NCBI RefSeq assembly: GCF_022879575.1 | Contig: NZ_CP084262.1 | Location: 620,001 to 684,000, forward strand | Direction of reading: 5' to 3' | DNA: 64,000 bases | Source: Caballeronia sp. SL2Y3 | Lineage (GTDB): Bacteria > Pseudomonadota > Gammaproteobacteria > Burkholderiales > Burkholderiaceae | Notes under the pieces: generated by a model | What the model was told of the DNA's origin: nothing | Seen by the model: only the letters and a program-made list of their open reading frames with translations | Databases searched by the model: none | Part shown: in pieces, positions 44,165-53,345 of the stretch | Position numbering within the stretch: position 1 is the first letter of the stretch | How the letters are laid out: each line of letters opens with the position of its first letter | Translations under genes and position numbers: made by a program

Positions 44165-45705
44165 AAATTCGCGCTCAAGTGGCGATGGTTCTGATCCTGG
44201 ACAAGTGCATCGGGTGCCACACGTGTTCGGTCACGTGCAAGAACGTTTGGACTGCGCGTGATGGCGTCGAGTACGCGTGGTTCAACAACGTCGAGACGAA
44301 GCCAGGCATCGGCTATCCGAAGGAATGGCAGAACCAGGAGAAGTGGAACGGCGGCTGGGTCCGCAGAAGCGACGGGCGCATCGAGCCGCGTCAGGGCGGC
44401 AAGCTCAAGGTGCTGGCCAACATGTTCGCGAATCCGAATCTGCCCGCCATCGACGATTACTACGAGCCCTTCACGTTCGATTACGAGTCTCTTCAAAAGG
44501 CGCCGCTGTCCGAAACCCCGCCGACCGCGCGCCCGGTCTCGGCCATCACGGGCAACAAGATGGACAAGATTCACTGGGGGCCGAACTGGGAAGACGACCT
44601 TGGCGGGGAATTCGACTCGCGCAGCCGCGACAAGCTGTTCGAGAACGTGCAGAAGGAGATGTACGCGAGTTTCGAGAACACGTTCATGATGTACCTGCCG
44701 CGTCTTTGCGAGCATTGCCTGAATCCGGCGTGCGTCGCGTCGTGTCCTTCCGGGTCCGTGTACAAGCGCGAGGACGACGGCATCGTGTTCGTCGATCAGG
44801 ACAAGTGTCGCGGCTGGCGCATGTGCGTGTCCGGCTGCCCGTACAAGAAGATGTACTTCAACTGGAAGTCGGGCAAGGCGGAGAAGTGCGTCTTTTGCTT
44901 TCCGCGTATCGAAGCGGGGCAGCCTACCGTCTGTTCGGAAACGTGCGTCGGGCGCATCCGTTATCTCGGCGTCATGCTGTACGACGCGGATCGCATCGGC
45001 GAAGCGGCATCCGTCGAGAAGACCACCGACCTGTATCAGGCGCAGCTCGATCTCTTCCTCGACCCACACGATTCTTATGTTCGCGCCGAAGCACTGCGTC
45101 AGGGAATCGCGCAAAGTTGGGTGGATGCCGCCGCGCGCTCGCCGGTGTATCGCATGGCGTGCGAGTGGAAGGTGGCGTTCCCGTTGCACCCCGAATACCG
45201 CACCTTGCCGATGGTCTGGTACGTGCCGCCGCTTTCGCCCATTCAGTCCGCGGCGGATGCCGGCCACATGGGCATGAACGGCGTGATTCCGGATGTCCAG
45301 AGCTTGCGCATTCCCATGCGCTATCTGGCGAATCTGCTGACGGCGGGCAATGAAGCGCCGATCGTTTCCGCGCTCACCCGGCTGCTCGCCATGCGCGCGT
45401 ACAAGCGGGCGGAAACGGTGGACGACGTCGCGGACGAAGCCGTTCTGCGCGATGCCGGCCTTACCGCGTCGCAAGTGCAAGACATGTATCGACTCATGGC
45501 GATCGCCAACTACGAAGACCGCTTCGTTGTGCCTTCGTCGCACAAGGAGATGGCCGAGGACAGCTTCGACGAGAAGGGCAGTTGCGGCTTTTCGTTCGGC
45601 AACGGCTGTTCGACGGGCGTGTCGGGCGGCTCGCTGTTCGGCTCGCGTGCGCACGGCGAGGTCGCATTCGCGGACTTGCCGACATCGCGCAAGAAAGTCG
45701 TCTGA
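44161..45705 (+). CDS. narH: Respiratory nitrate reductase beta subunit (iron-sulfur)
   Basis: The 514-residue protein carries electrons from NarI to NarG through four clusters. Four Cys groups are visible: CIGCHTCSVTCKNVW, CEHCLNPACVASCPSG, CRGWRMCVSGCPYKK (Trp in place of one Cys, giving the [3Fe-4S] cluster) and CVFCFPRIEAGQPTVCSETCVGR shortened here by description. Length and the MKIRAQVAMVLILDKCIGCH start match the family. It overlaps narG by four bases and is followed by narJ after 13 bases. Confidence 0.98.
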   Translation: MKIRAQVAMVLILDKCIGCHTCSVTCKNVWTARDGVEYAWFNNVETKPGIGYPKEWQNQEKWNGGWVRRSDGRIEPRQGGKLKVLANMFANPNLPAIDDYYEPFTFDYESLQKAPLSETPPTARPVSAITGNKMDKIHWGPNWEDDLGGEFDSRSRDKLFENVQKEMYASFENTFMMYLPRLCEHCLNPACVASCPSGSVYKREDDGIVFVDQDKCRGWRMCVSGCPYKKMYFNWKSGKAEKCVFCFPRIEAGQPTVCSETCVGRIRYLGVMLYDADRIGEAASVEKTTDLYQAQLDLFLDPHDSYVRAEALRQGIAQSWVDAAARSPVYRMACEWKVAFPLHPEYRTLPMVWYVPPLSPIQSAADAGHMGMNGVIPDVQSLRIPMRYLANLLTAGNEAPIVSALTRLLAMRAYKRAETVDDVADEAVLRDAGLTASQVQDMYRLMAIANYEDRFVVPSSHKEMAEDSFDEKGSCGFSFGNGCSTGVSGGSLFGSRAHGEVAFADLPTSRKKVV

Positions 45706-45718
45706 CCGAGGAGCTACG

Positions 45719-46402
45719 ATGTCGCTTTATCGCATTCTTTCCGCATTGCTCGACTACCCCGGACCCGCGCTGATCGACTCATTGCCGCAGATCGAAGCCG
45801 CGCTCGCCGAGTGGCCGCAGGCGAGCGCGCACCTTGGGCCGCTGATCGACGCGCTGAAAACGCGCTCGCTGATCGCGCTACAAGAAAACTACGTGGCCAC
45901 TTTCGATCGCACGCCGTCGCATTCGCTGCATCTCTTCGAGCATGTGCACGGGGAGAGCCGCGACCGCGGTCAGGCAATGGTGGACTTGCTGGATGAATAC
46001 CACGGCTTGGGCCTCGAAGTCGCGCGAAACGAGCTGCCGGACTATGTGCCGCTTTTTCTGGAAGTGCTCGGCCTGATTGAGCCGGCCAAGGCGCAGGCGC
46101 TGCTCGACGATGCGATCCACATTCTCGATGCCATCGGCACGCGGCTCGCAGAAGGCGGTAGTCCGTACGCGGGCGTGTTCGCGGTGCTGCGCGGCCTCGC
46201 GTCCGTCGAGCCGCGTCCGCTCATGCAGCCGCCGGTGCGCGACATGGACGAAGCGCTGGACATGTTCGGCCCCGGCCACGACGGCGTCGAGCCGCTGCTC
46301 GTGCCGTCGCATCCGGTGACGGTGCAGCCTATCCGTTTTCATCCGCGCAGCTTTGCATCGGCTGCGGAACAAAGCACATCAACCGCAAAGGAGGCGCGGT
46401 GA
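45719..46402 (+). CDS. narJ: Nitrate reductase molybdenum cofactor assembly chaperone
   Basis: The ATG at 45719 (with GAGGAGC upstream) gives 227 residues, typical for NarJ/TorD-family redox chaperones. Marks are LSALLDYPGPALIDSLPQIE, ENYVATFDRTPSHSLHLFEH and GESRDRGQAMVDLLDEY. It binds NarG during insertion of molybdopterin and heme/iron-sulfur maturation, and is not part of the final complex. Its stop overlaps the narI start. Confidence 0.95.
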   Translation: MSLYRILSALLDYPGPALIDSLPQIEAALAEWPQASAHLGPLIDALKTRSLIALQENYVATFDRTPSHSLHLFEHVHGESRDRGQAMVDLLDEYHGLGLEVARNELPDYVPLFLEVLGLIEPAKAQALLDDAIHILDAIGTRLAEGGSPYAGVFAVLRGLASVEPRPLMQPPVRDMDEALDMFGPGHDGVEPLLVPSHPVTVQPIRFHPRSFASAAEQSTSTAKEAR

Positions 46403-47073
46403 ATACCTTTCTCTTTGGCATTTATCCGTATATTGCGGCGTGCATCTTCCTCTTCGGCAGCCTCATGCGCTTCGAGCGCGAGCAGTACACATGGAAAGCG
46501 GATAGCACGCAGCTGATCGAGCGCGGAAACCTGAGGCTCGGAAACATCCTGTTCCATGTCGGCATTCTCGGCTTGTTCTTCGGCCATCTCGTCGGATTGC
46601 TGACGCCGGTCGCGGTCTGGGATTGGCTCGGCGTCGCGCACAGCGTGAAGCAGGCTGTCGCGATGATCGCGGGCGGCGCGATGGGCGCGATGTGCCTCGC
46701 CGGGCTCGCGATCCTGCTGCACCGCCGGCTCACGAGCGCGCGGCTCTCGGCGCTCACGAAGACGGGCGATCGCGTGCTGCTGCTCTGGATTCTGGTTACG
46801 CTGCTGCTCGGTCTCTCGACAATCGGTGAATCCGCCGGGCATCTGGATGGCGCGATGATGGTTCGTCTCATGACATGGGCGCAGCGCATTGCAACGTTCC
46901 GTGGCGACGCGGCAAGCTATGTGGCGAGCGCGCCGCTCGTCTTCCGGTTGCATCTTTTCATGGGCATGAGTCTCTTCGTCATTTTCCCGTTCACGCGCCT
47001 CGTGCATGTATGGAGCGGCTTCGCGTCGGTGACTTATGTCGCCCGTGCGTGGCAGCTGGTTCGCACGCGCTGA
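46399..47073 (+). CDS. narI: Respiratory nitrate reductase gamma subunit (cytochrome b)
   Basis: The GTG start at 46399 has a strong AAAGGAGG ribosome site and overlaps the narJ stop. The 224-residue membrane protein has five helices and the four heme-b ligands: His53 and His63 (FHVGILGLFFGHL) and His185 and His203 (RLHLFMGMSLF..., RLVHVW), matching E. coli NarI within three residues. It oxidises quinol on the periplasmic side and passes electrons to NarH. Confidence 0.96.
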   Translation: MNTFLFGIYPYIAACIFLFGSLMRFEREQYTWKADSTQLIERGNLRLGNILFHVGILGLFFGHLVGLLTPVAVWDWLGVAHSVKQAVAMIAGGAMGAMCLAGLAILLHRRLTSARLSALTKTGDRVLLLWILVTLLLGLSTIGESAGHLDGAMMVRLMTWAQRIATFRGDAASYVASAPLVFRLHLFMGMSLFVIFPFTRLVHVWSGFASVTYVARAWQLVRTR

Positions 47074-47078
47074 GCACG

Positions 47079-48977
47079 ATGGGCCGCGCGTCGTACCCGC
47101 AGCCGCGCAAGCGGCTCACCCGGCGCATCGTCCGCCTGTCGACGGTGGCGCTCGTGCTCGTGCTCGCGATGATCGGCGGTACGTTGTGGCTATCGTGGCA
47201 ACTGCAGGGCGCGGGCGCGGCGATCAACGATGCTGGCAGCCTGCGGATGCGCGCGAATGCCGTCGGCATTGCCTTGCTCACGACTCAGCCCGACGGCGAC
47301 CGATCCGCGCTGAACGCGCAGATCGACCACATGAACGCGACGCTAGCGAGTCTCCGGCAGGGCGATCCCGCGCGGCCATTGTTTCTTCCGGACGATGCCG
47401 GCATACGCCAGCAATTCGATACGGTCGAATATGTATGGCGCAGCGCGCTGGAACAGCAGGCGCGCTATGCGTCGAGCGCGTCGGCGTATCTGGCGGCGCT
47501 GCCGCCGTTCGTCGCGCAGGCGGACGCGCTCGTGAGCCTGATCGAGCGCGACAACGCGCGCAAGACGGCATGGCTGCGCACGTCGCAGGTCGCGCTCGCG
47601 GCCATGTCGTGCCTCGGTACGGTGGCCATCGTGTATTTGCTTTTCGTCTGGTTCGTCGCGCCGGTTCAGCGATTGCAGGAAGGGCTGTTGCGAATCCGGA
47701 AGCGTCAGTTCGAGGCGCGCTTGCCCGTCATGACGCTCGACGAGTTCGGCCAACTCGCCGCGGGTTTCAACCACATGGCGGCGGAACTTCAGCAGCTTTA
47801 TGGCGAGCTCGCCAAGCGCGTCGAATCGAACATGGCTGAACTGGAGGCACAGAATCGCGAATTGTCCGCGCTCTATGAAATGACGGCGTTTCTGAATTTG
47901 CCGAACGATGTCGGGGCGCTGTGCCAAGGCTTCATCTCGCGGCTGACGCGCGAGTTCGGCGCATACGGCGCGACCGTGCGACTGATGTCCGAGGAAGATG
48001 GGCACCTGCATCTGATTGCATACGAAGGACTGCCCGAAGAACTGGTGAACGCGGAGCGTTCCATGCCTCCCAACGACTGTTTGTGCGGGGACGCGGCGGC
48101 TCATGGAGCGCCGGTGGTTCATCACATGTCGCGGGCGACGCGTCCGCGATGCCACCGGAACGACTTCAACGGCCTCGTGGCGTTCGGCATCGTGTCGCAA
48201 GGCGAGAAGCTCGGCTCCTTCTCGCTGCATTTCAAGCATCCGCGCGTGTTTCCTCCTTCGGAAATGCAGCTTCTCGAAACGCTCGGCAAACATTTAGGCA
48301 CGGCCGTCAAGAATCGGCGCCTCGCGGCGCTCGAGCGGCAATTGGCGGTGTCGGAAGAGCGCAACCTCGTCGCTCAGGGACTGCATGACAGCATCGCGCA
48401 AAGCCTCAACTTCTTGAAGATGCAGGTGCATATGCTCGATGCCGCCGCGAGCGACGACCGGATGGACGAAATCCGGGAGATCGTGCCCTTGCTCGCGGGC
48501 GGCGTCGCGGAAAGCTACGAGGACGTGCGCGAGCTGCTCATCAACTTTCGCTCGAAGCTCGGCACGGGCAAGCTCAGGCTCGCGGTCGAGAGCACCGTCG
48601 ATCGCTTCAGATCGCAATCCGGCATACCGGTGGCACTGGACTATCGCGAGGCGGGCGGGCCACCGCTCGCCGCCGATCATCAGTTGCAGATTCTCTTCAT
48701 TCTGCAGGAGGCGCTCTCTAACATTCGCAAGCATGCGGAGGCAACTGAGGTCCATGTGACGATCGTCAATGAAAGCGAATTCAGGCTGCTTGTCGAGGAC
48801 GATGGCCAAGGCTACGATCTTCAAGACATGGGCACTCTGGACGAAAGGCACGTAGGCTTTCACATCATGCGCGAACGCGCCGAGCGGTTGTCGGCGACCT
48901 TGCGGTTGACCGGCGCGCCGGGGCGCGGCGCGCGCGTCGAACTGGTTCTTCCGCCTCATGCGCGTCAGGCCGTCTGA
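47079..48977 (+). CDS. narX: Nitrate/nitrite sensor histidine kinase
   Basis: The 632-residue protein starts 5 bases after narI. It has TM1 (residues about 17-40), a periplasmic sensor with the nitrate P-box INDAGSLRMRANAVGIAL (49-66), TM2 (about 170-195), a HAMP linker and a central GAF-like module with Cys residues (PNDCLCGDAAAHG, RATRPRCHRNDF). A HisKA_3 box with His436 in VAQGLHDSIAQSLNF follows, then an ATPase domain (LQEALSNIRKHAEAT, VEDDGQGYD). It should phosphorylate the NarL homologue encoded 33 bases downstream in response to nitrate. Confidence 0.95.
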   Translation: MGRASYPQPRKRLTRRIVRLSTVALVLVLAMIGGTLWLSWQLQGAGAAINDAGSLRMRANAVGIALLTTQPDGDRSALNAQIDHMNATLASLRQGDPARPLFLPDDAGIRQQFDTVEYVWRSALEQQARYASSASAYLAALPPFVAQADALVSLIERDNARKTAWLRTSQVALAAMSCLGTVAIVYLLFVWFVAPVQRLQEGLLRIRKRQFEARLPVMTLDEFGQLAAGFNHMAAELQQLYGELAKRVESNMAELEAQNRELSALYEMTAFLNLPNDVGALCQGFISRLTREFGAYGATVRLMSEEDGHLHLIAYEGLPEELVNAERSMPPNDCLCGDAAAHGAPVVHHMSRATRPRCHRNDFNGLVAFGIVSQGEKLGSFSLHFKHPRVFPPSEMQLLETLGKHLGTAVKNRRLAALERQLAVSEERNLVAQGLHDSIAQSLNFLKMQVHMLDAAASDDRMDEIREIVPLLAGGVAESYEDVRELLINFRSKLGTGKLRLAVESTVDRFRSQSGIPVALDYREAGGPPLAADHQLQILFILQEALSNIRKHAEATEVHVTIVNESEFRLLVEDDGQGYDLQDMGTLDERHVGFHIMRERAERLSATLRLTGAPGRGARVELVLPPHARQAV

Positions 48978-49010
48978 CATCCCGCTTCATCTGTCGTCCT
49001 GCATTTCAAC

Positions 49011-49724
49011 ATGGCCATCCGCATTCTGCTCATCGACGATCACACGCTGTTTCGCTCCGGCGTGCGCGCGCTCTTGCAGCGCCAGCCGGACCTGGAAGTC
49101 GTCGGCGAGGCGGCGGATGGGCTCGAAGGCGTCAAGCGGGCAAAGCAGTTCTGCCCGGACGTCATTCTGCTCGACATCAACATGCCCGGACTTTCCGGGC
49201 TCGAAACACTGCGGCTGCTCGCTCAGGATTTGCCGCGCGCCGCTGTCGTCATGCTCACGGTGTCGGAGGACGTCGACGAGTTGACCGTGGCGCTGCGCGA
49301 AGGCGCATGCGGCTATTTGCTGAAAAGCATCGAAGCTGAGACGCTTTGCGTGGCCATTCGAAAGGCGGCGGCGGGCGAACCCGTTGTCGCGGATGACATG
49401 ACCGCGAAGCTCGTCGCAAGCATGCGGCGGCCCGCGACGCTGGCGGAAGCCGGGCACGGGCCGCTGACGTCCTCGCTGGCTCCTGCGTCCGATCCGCTCA
49501 CGTCGCGCGAGCGCGACATCATTCGCGAGCTCTCGCGCGGAGGGAGCAACAAGGAGATCGCGCGCACGCTTTCGCTGGCTGAGAGCACGGTGAAGATTCA
49601 CGTGCGGAACATCTTGCGCAAGCTCAACTTCACGAGTCGCGTCCAGGTCGCGCTCTACGCCGCGGGGCACGACGCGGATCGCTCGGACGCGGTGACGGCG
49701 CCGGTCTTCCACGAAACACCATGA
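49011..49724 (+). CDS. narL: Nitrate response regulator (LuxR-type DNA-binding)
   Basis: The 237-residue protein has a receiver domain with acidic pair Asp9-Asp10, phosphoacceptor Asp55 in VILLDINMPG and Lys105 in GYLLKS. It also has a LuxR/NarL helix-turn-helix (LTSRERDIIRELSRGGSNKEIARTL, AESTVKIHVRNILRKL). The linker (residues about 140-160) is longer and more polar than usual. It is paired with narX and expected to control the nar genes. I could not confidently locate NarL heptamers. Confidence 0.94.
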   Translation: MAIRILLIDDHTLFRSGVRALLQRQPDLEVVGEAADGLEGVKRAKQFCPDVILLDINMPGLSGLETLRLLAQDLPRAAVVMLTVSEDVDELTVALREGACGYLLKSIEAETLCVAIRKAAAGEPVVADDMTAKLVASMRRPATLAEAGHGPLTSSLAPASDPLTSRERDIIRELSRGGSNKEIARTLSLAESTVKIHVRNILRKLNFTSRVQVALYAAGHDADRSDAVTAPVFHETP

Positions 49725-49785
49725 ACGCCGCTTGACCTTAGCGGCGTATCGACGGCTTTTGCCGACCACATCAGGCAGTCAGATC

Positions 49786-50994
49786 ATGAATCGAAATCAA
49801 GCTGGAATTCAACCTTCTCCGAGCGCGGGAAAGAACGCGTTCGCGTCGCTGGTCATTCGCGGGCGCAGCGTGCTGCCGATCGTGCAGGGCGGCATGGGCG
49901 TCGGCATTTCGGCGCACCGGCTCGCGGGCAGCGTGGCGCGAGAAGGGGCGGTCGGCACCATCGCGAGTATCGATCTGCGCCATCACCACGCCGATCTGCT
50001 CGACATGTGCCGCGCCGATCCGTCGCGCGAGACGCTGGAGCAAGCGAATCTGACCGCGCTCCGACGTGAGATTCGCGGCGCGCGTGCATTGTCGGAAGGT
50101 CGCGGCATGATTGCCGTGAACGTGATGAAAGCGGTCAGCGCGCACGGCGACTACGTGCGCGTGGCCTGCGAAGAGCGCGCCGATGCGATCGTCATGGGCG
50201 CGGGCTTGCCGCTCGATTTGCCCGATCTGACGCAAGGCTGCGATATCGCGCTGATCCCGATTCTCTCCGACAGCCGCGGCGTCGCGCTCGTGCTGAAGAA
50301 GTGGATGAAGAAGGGACGCCTGCCGGATGCCATCGTGATCGAACACCCGGCGCATGCCGGCGGACACCTCGGCGTGAACGACGTCGCGGACATGGACAAC
50401 GAGCGCTTCGGTTTCGCGCGCGTGCTCGCAGACCTGGAAACCGTATTCGCGTCGCTCGGACTGGCGCGTGCGGATGTGCCGGTGATCGTCGCGGGCGGCA
50501 TCAACAGCCACGAAGCCGTGCGCATGTGGCTCGCGGCGGGCGCGAACGGCGTCCAGGTCGGCACGCCGTTCGCCGTGACGGAGGAAGGCGACGCGCATCC
50601 CGAATTCAAGCGCGTGCTCGCGCAGGCGAAGCCGGAGGATATCGTCGAGTTCGTCAGCGTGACCGGCCTGCCCGCGAGAGCCGTGAAGACGCCGTGGCTC
50701 ATGCGCTACCTGCGCAACGAAGAGCGCATTCGCACGAAGATCGGCGCACGCAAGCAGACGTGCCCCACCGCGCTCGAATGCCTGAGCGCGTGCGGACTGC
50801 GCGACGGCATCGAGAAGTTCGGGCACTTTTGCATCGACACGCGGCTCGCGGCGGCGCTGCGCGGCGACGTGGGCAACGGCTTGTTCTTCCGGGGACGCGA
50901 GAAGTTGCCGTTCGGCGCGGCGATCCGCAGCGTGCGCGAACTGATCGAACTGTTGCTTACCGGCAGCACGCAGGCGGCGGTCGCGGCCGGTTGA
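49786..50994 (+). CDS. Nitronate monooxygenase-like flavoprotein (2-nitropropane dioxygenase family)
   Basis: The ATG at 49786 gives 402 residues. The FMN-binding TIM barrel shows IVQGGMGVGISAHRLAGSVAREGAVGTIAS, VMGAGLPLDLPDL, DAIVIEHPAHAGGHLGV (with the family His near the GGH) and VPVIVAGGINSHEAVRMWLAAGANGVQVGT. The C-terminal 80 residues, with LECLSACGLRDGIEKFGHFC, extend beyond the plain barrel. Known members oxidise propionate-3-nitronate and related nitronates. Position 62 bases after narL suggests linkage to nitrogen oxide stress, but an enoyl-reductase-like activity is also possible. Confidence 0.88.
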   Translation: MNRNQAGIQPSPSAGKNAFASLVIRGRSVLPIVQGGMGVGISAHRLAGSVAREGAVGTIASIDLRHHHADLLDMCRADPSRETLEQANLTALRREIRGARALSEGRGMIAVNVMKAVSAHGDYVRVACEERADAIVMGAGLPLDLPDLTQGCDIALIPILSDSRGVALVLKKWMKKGRLPDAIVIEHPAHAGGHLGVNDVADMDNERFGFARVLADLETVFASLGLARADVPVIVAGGINSHEAVRMWLAAGANGVQVGTPFAVTEEGDAHPEFKRVLAQAKPEDIVEFVSVTGLPARAVKTPWLMRYLRNEERIRTKIGARKQTCPTALECLSACGLRDGIEKFGHFCIDTRLAAALRGDVGNGLFFRGREKLPFGAAIRSVRELIELLLTGSTQAAVAAG

Positions 50995-51100
50995 CTAGCG
51001 AACGGCAGGCGTTCGTGAGGAAGGTGACCAAGCCGCCGTCCGCGCACGTCGTAGCCTTCTTCACGCGACGAGCCACATCTGACCAAGGATCGAAGAGATC

Positions 51101-51322
51101 ATGGCAAAGCGATTTCCCCTTCATCCCAAGCACCCGGAACGTAATTGCTGGGGTTGCGACCATTACTGCGGAGCGGAGGCGCTGCGTTGCGGAAACGGAT
51201 CGAGCCGCACGCAGCATCCGGCAGAGCTGTTGGGCGAAGACTGGTACACATTCGGCGACTGGGGGCTGGACATCGTGGACGAGGCGACGTCCATCGAGCC
51301 CGCCGTCGCGACCACGCGCTGA
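51101..51322 (+). CDS. DUF3079 small cysteine-rich protein
   Basis: The 73-residue protein has four Cys at 16, 19, 23 and 30 (NCWGCDHYCGAEALRCGNG), suggesting a small metal or iron-sulfur site, and an acidic second half (GEDWYTFGDWGLD). This is the DUF3079 pattern (start MAKRFPLHPKHPERNCWGCD), found in Burkholderiaceae, with no known function. It follows the nitronate monooxygenase-like gene by about 106 bases on the same strand. An association with nitrate metabolism is inferred from position only. Confidence 0.88.
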   Translation: MAKRFPLHPKHPERNCWGCDHYCGAEALRCGNGSSRTQHPAELLGEDWYTFGDWGLDIVDEATSIEPAVATTR

Positions 51323-51453
51323 CGGCCTGCATCGACGCGTAAACGGAAACGCAGCGATCGCCGACCGGCGCGCCGAATTCGGCCTTCTCCTAAGCGCCGG
51401 CCATCATCGCGTGCCTAGAATTTGAGCAACTCACACCACCCGTTGCCACCGTC

Positions 51454-51885
51454 ATGCGCACGAAGCTCGAATTCGAAACCCCGGAAGGCCGTCTGTCGCT
51501 ATCGATCGACGATGTTCAGTTCATGGCCTACGACGCGGGCGAGGCGACACTGCGTTCGATGCGTCATTTCATCGAGCGCATGCGGTCGATGGGGCTCGGC
51601 GAACTCGCCGAAGCGCACGCGCGGTTGATCGCGCAGAACAAGCTTCATGTCATGGAGCTTCGCGAAGCTCGTCACGACGCCGAGGCGCTTCTCGCGTGCG
51701 GCGCAATCGGCGAGGCGATCGAAGACAGAATCACGCCTCGAATCGAGACGCTTCGCGAGGACATAGCCCGGACACACGCGCAACTGCGCGCGAGCGTCGA
51801 ACGGCTGGCCGCGCTTTCAGCGGCTTGCCATGCAGCGTTGCAGCAGATTCCCGGCTATCGGCCGCCCAGCCGCCTGCGCGACTAA
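51454..51885 (+). CDS. Protein of unknown function with a helical, coiled-coil-like C-terminal half
   Basis: The 143-residue frame starts with a short beta-like segment (RTKLEFETPEGRLSLSIDDVQFMAYD). It continues as helices with heptad-like spacing (TLRSMRHFIERMRSMGLGELAEAHA, IETLREDIARTHAQLRASVERLAALSA). Codon use matches the surrounding genes. No domain is recognised and no signal peptide is visible. It lies alone 131 bases after the DUF3079 gene. Confidence 0.68.
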   Translation: MRTKLEFETPEGRLSLSIDDVQFMAYDAGEATLRSMRHFIERMRSMGLGELAEAHARLIAQNKLHVMELREARHDAEALLACGAIGEAIEDRITPRIETLREDIARTHAQLRASVERLAALSAACHAALQQIPGYRPPSRLRD

Positions 51886-51911
51886 TCGGCGACGCCACGC
51901 CGACCGAGAAT

Positions 51912-52214
51912 CTATCCGCCCGAATACTTGCGCAACAACGCGCTCACATCGATGCGCTGCCCTTGCAGCAACAGCAGCCGCGCGTGCAAAACGAGGTTCT
52001 CGATGACCAGCAGCGCCGTGGTGAGCATATACGTGAGGTTCACATCGCCGGGATTGAGCCCGCTCGCCTGCAAGCTGCGATGCCTCTCCAGAAGCGAAGT
52101 CAAGACGAGCCCGCGCAGTTCCGGCTCGCCGAACGGCAGATCGCCGTAATCGACGGGATCTTCACGTTCCAGTTCCTCGAGCAGCCCTGTCAATTCGCTG
52201 ATGGTCACTTCCAT
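51912..52214 (-). CDS. Small helical protein of unknown function
   Basis: The 100-residue frame begins at an ATG with GGAGAC upstream. It reads as acidic helices (ISELTGLLEELEREDPVDYGDLPFGEPELRGLVLTSLLERH) followed by an amphipathic to hydrophobic helix (LTYMLTTALLVIENLVLHARLLLLQGQ). It is probably real given ribosome site and codon use, but I do not recognise it. It is just downstream of the pilus operon on the same strand, about 100 bases after the tip gene stop. Confidence 0.68.
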   Translation of the reverse strand: MEVTISELTGLLEELEREDPVDYGDLPFGEPELRGLVLTSLLERHRSLQASGLNPGDVNLTYMLTTALLVIENLVLHARLLLLQGQRIDVSALLRKYSGG

Positions 52215-52316
52215 GGCGTCTCCGGCGAGCGGTTGCGTGGATGGCGGACAGCGTCTTCATGATGCCACGTCACAACGGAATGTGTATTGCGGTGTCTGCA
52301 GGCGCTTTGAGTCGAG

Positions 52317-53300
52317 TTAGAAGCTGACTGTCGCTGTGATCGTGTCCGAGTAGTTGCCCGCCGGCTGCGATGGTTGAGCCGGCACTTGGCCGTATACAAC
52401 GAACGACTGCGACGAGCCCACGCCCGTGCCGGTGTTCGTCGTTGTGCCATTTGTGCCGTCGCCCCACGGGCGAGTGCGGGCCGCGTCGGCGTACAACTGG
52501 TAGTTGACCGTCGCGGCGCCGGATGGAAGCCCTAGCTTGCGCATCGCGACCGTGCCGCCGGGTGTCGTTCCGCCGTCCAGTGCGACGGTGTACGGGGCGC
52601 CGGAAACGCACGTCACCTGCACGGTGCTCGTCGCCTGAAGCGGCTGGTCGAGCAGACTCGCAGCGGGAAAGGCGAGCGGTGCCGCGACGATGTTGCAATC
52701 GGCGACGACGCTCGCAGTCAGCGTGAAGCTCGTTCTCCCGTTCGGGCTGATGAAGTTGGCGCAACTCGGCGGCGTGCCCGTGTAGCCCGAGTAGGCGAAG
52801 AGCGTGTCGTTGGTCGTGAACGTCAGCGTGTAGCTCCCGACGATGGCCGACACCTGATTCGCGTCGATGCGGCCATACATCGTCACATTGGTCGATGCGC
52901 TTCCCGCGGTCACGGGTAAATCCAACTGTACGAGCGGCGGCGATCCCGACGAATAGTACGAACCCCATATCGTTTGATGCGACGCGTCGGAATAGATGTT
53001 CGCTGTCAGCTTGTTGGCCGACGGTCCGCTCAAAACGCGCTGCACGAACGTGCTGCCTCCGGGCGCGCCGAGGCTCAGGCACAGCCTGACGGTCGCCGTC
53101 GAAAAGCCGGTGCAGTTGACGCCGATCGTGCCCGTCGCGTCGGCCGGAACGCCGCTGATGGTACTCACCGCGCCGAAGCTGATGTTGCTCGTGGTGAACG
53201 TACAGCTTTGCGACCACGCAATGCGCGGCAACACAGCGAACAGCAACGCGCACAGCGCCAGTCGCCTCCAGTCGAACGTCCGTTTCGCGGCGTCATTCAT
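52317..53300 (-). CDS. Two-domain spore-coat-U (SCPU) pilus tip subunit
   Basis: The ATG at 53300 gives 327 residues with a signal peptide (LALCALLFAVLPRIAWSQ). Two SCPU domains follow. The first (residues about 25-165) starts SCTFTTSNISFGAVSTISG; the second (about 175-327) with VVADCNIVAAPLAFPAASLL ends YSDTITATVSF. The second domain closely follows the pattern of the single-domain major pilin at 56628-57134, including PYTVALDGGTTPGG and VVYGQVPAQP. In archaic (Csu-type) chaperone-usher pili, a two-domain SCPU protein is the tip adhesin, and last position in the operon fits. Confidence 0.85.
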   Translation of the reverse strand: MNDAAKRTFDWRRLALCALLFAVLPRIAWSQSCTFTTSNISFGAVSTISGVPADATGTIGVNCTGFSTATVRLCLSLGAPGGSTFVQRVLSGPSANKLTANIYSDASHQTIWGSYYSSGSPPLVQLDLPVTAGSASTNVTMYGRIDANQVSAIVGSYTLTFTTNDTLFAYSGYTGTPPSCANFISPNGRTSFTLTASVVADCNIVAAPLAFPAASLLDQPLQATSTVQVTCVSGAPYTVALDGGTTPGGTVAMRKLGLPSGAATVNYQLYADAARTRPWGDGTNGTTTNTGTGVGSSQSFVVYGQVPAQPSQPAGNYSDTITATVSF

Positions 53301-53345
53301 GGCGTGCGTCCTTGTGTTGGGGATTTCGGCCGAGGCCACGGCGCG

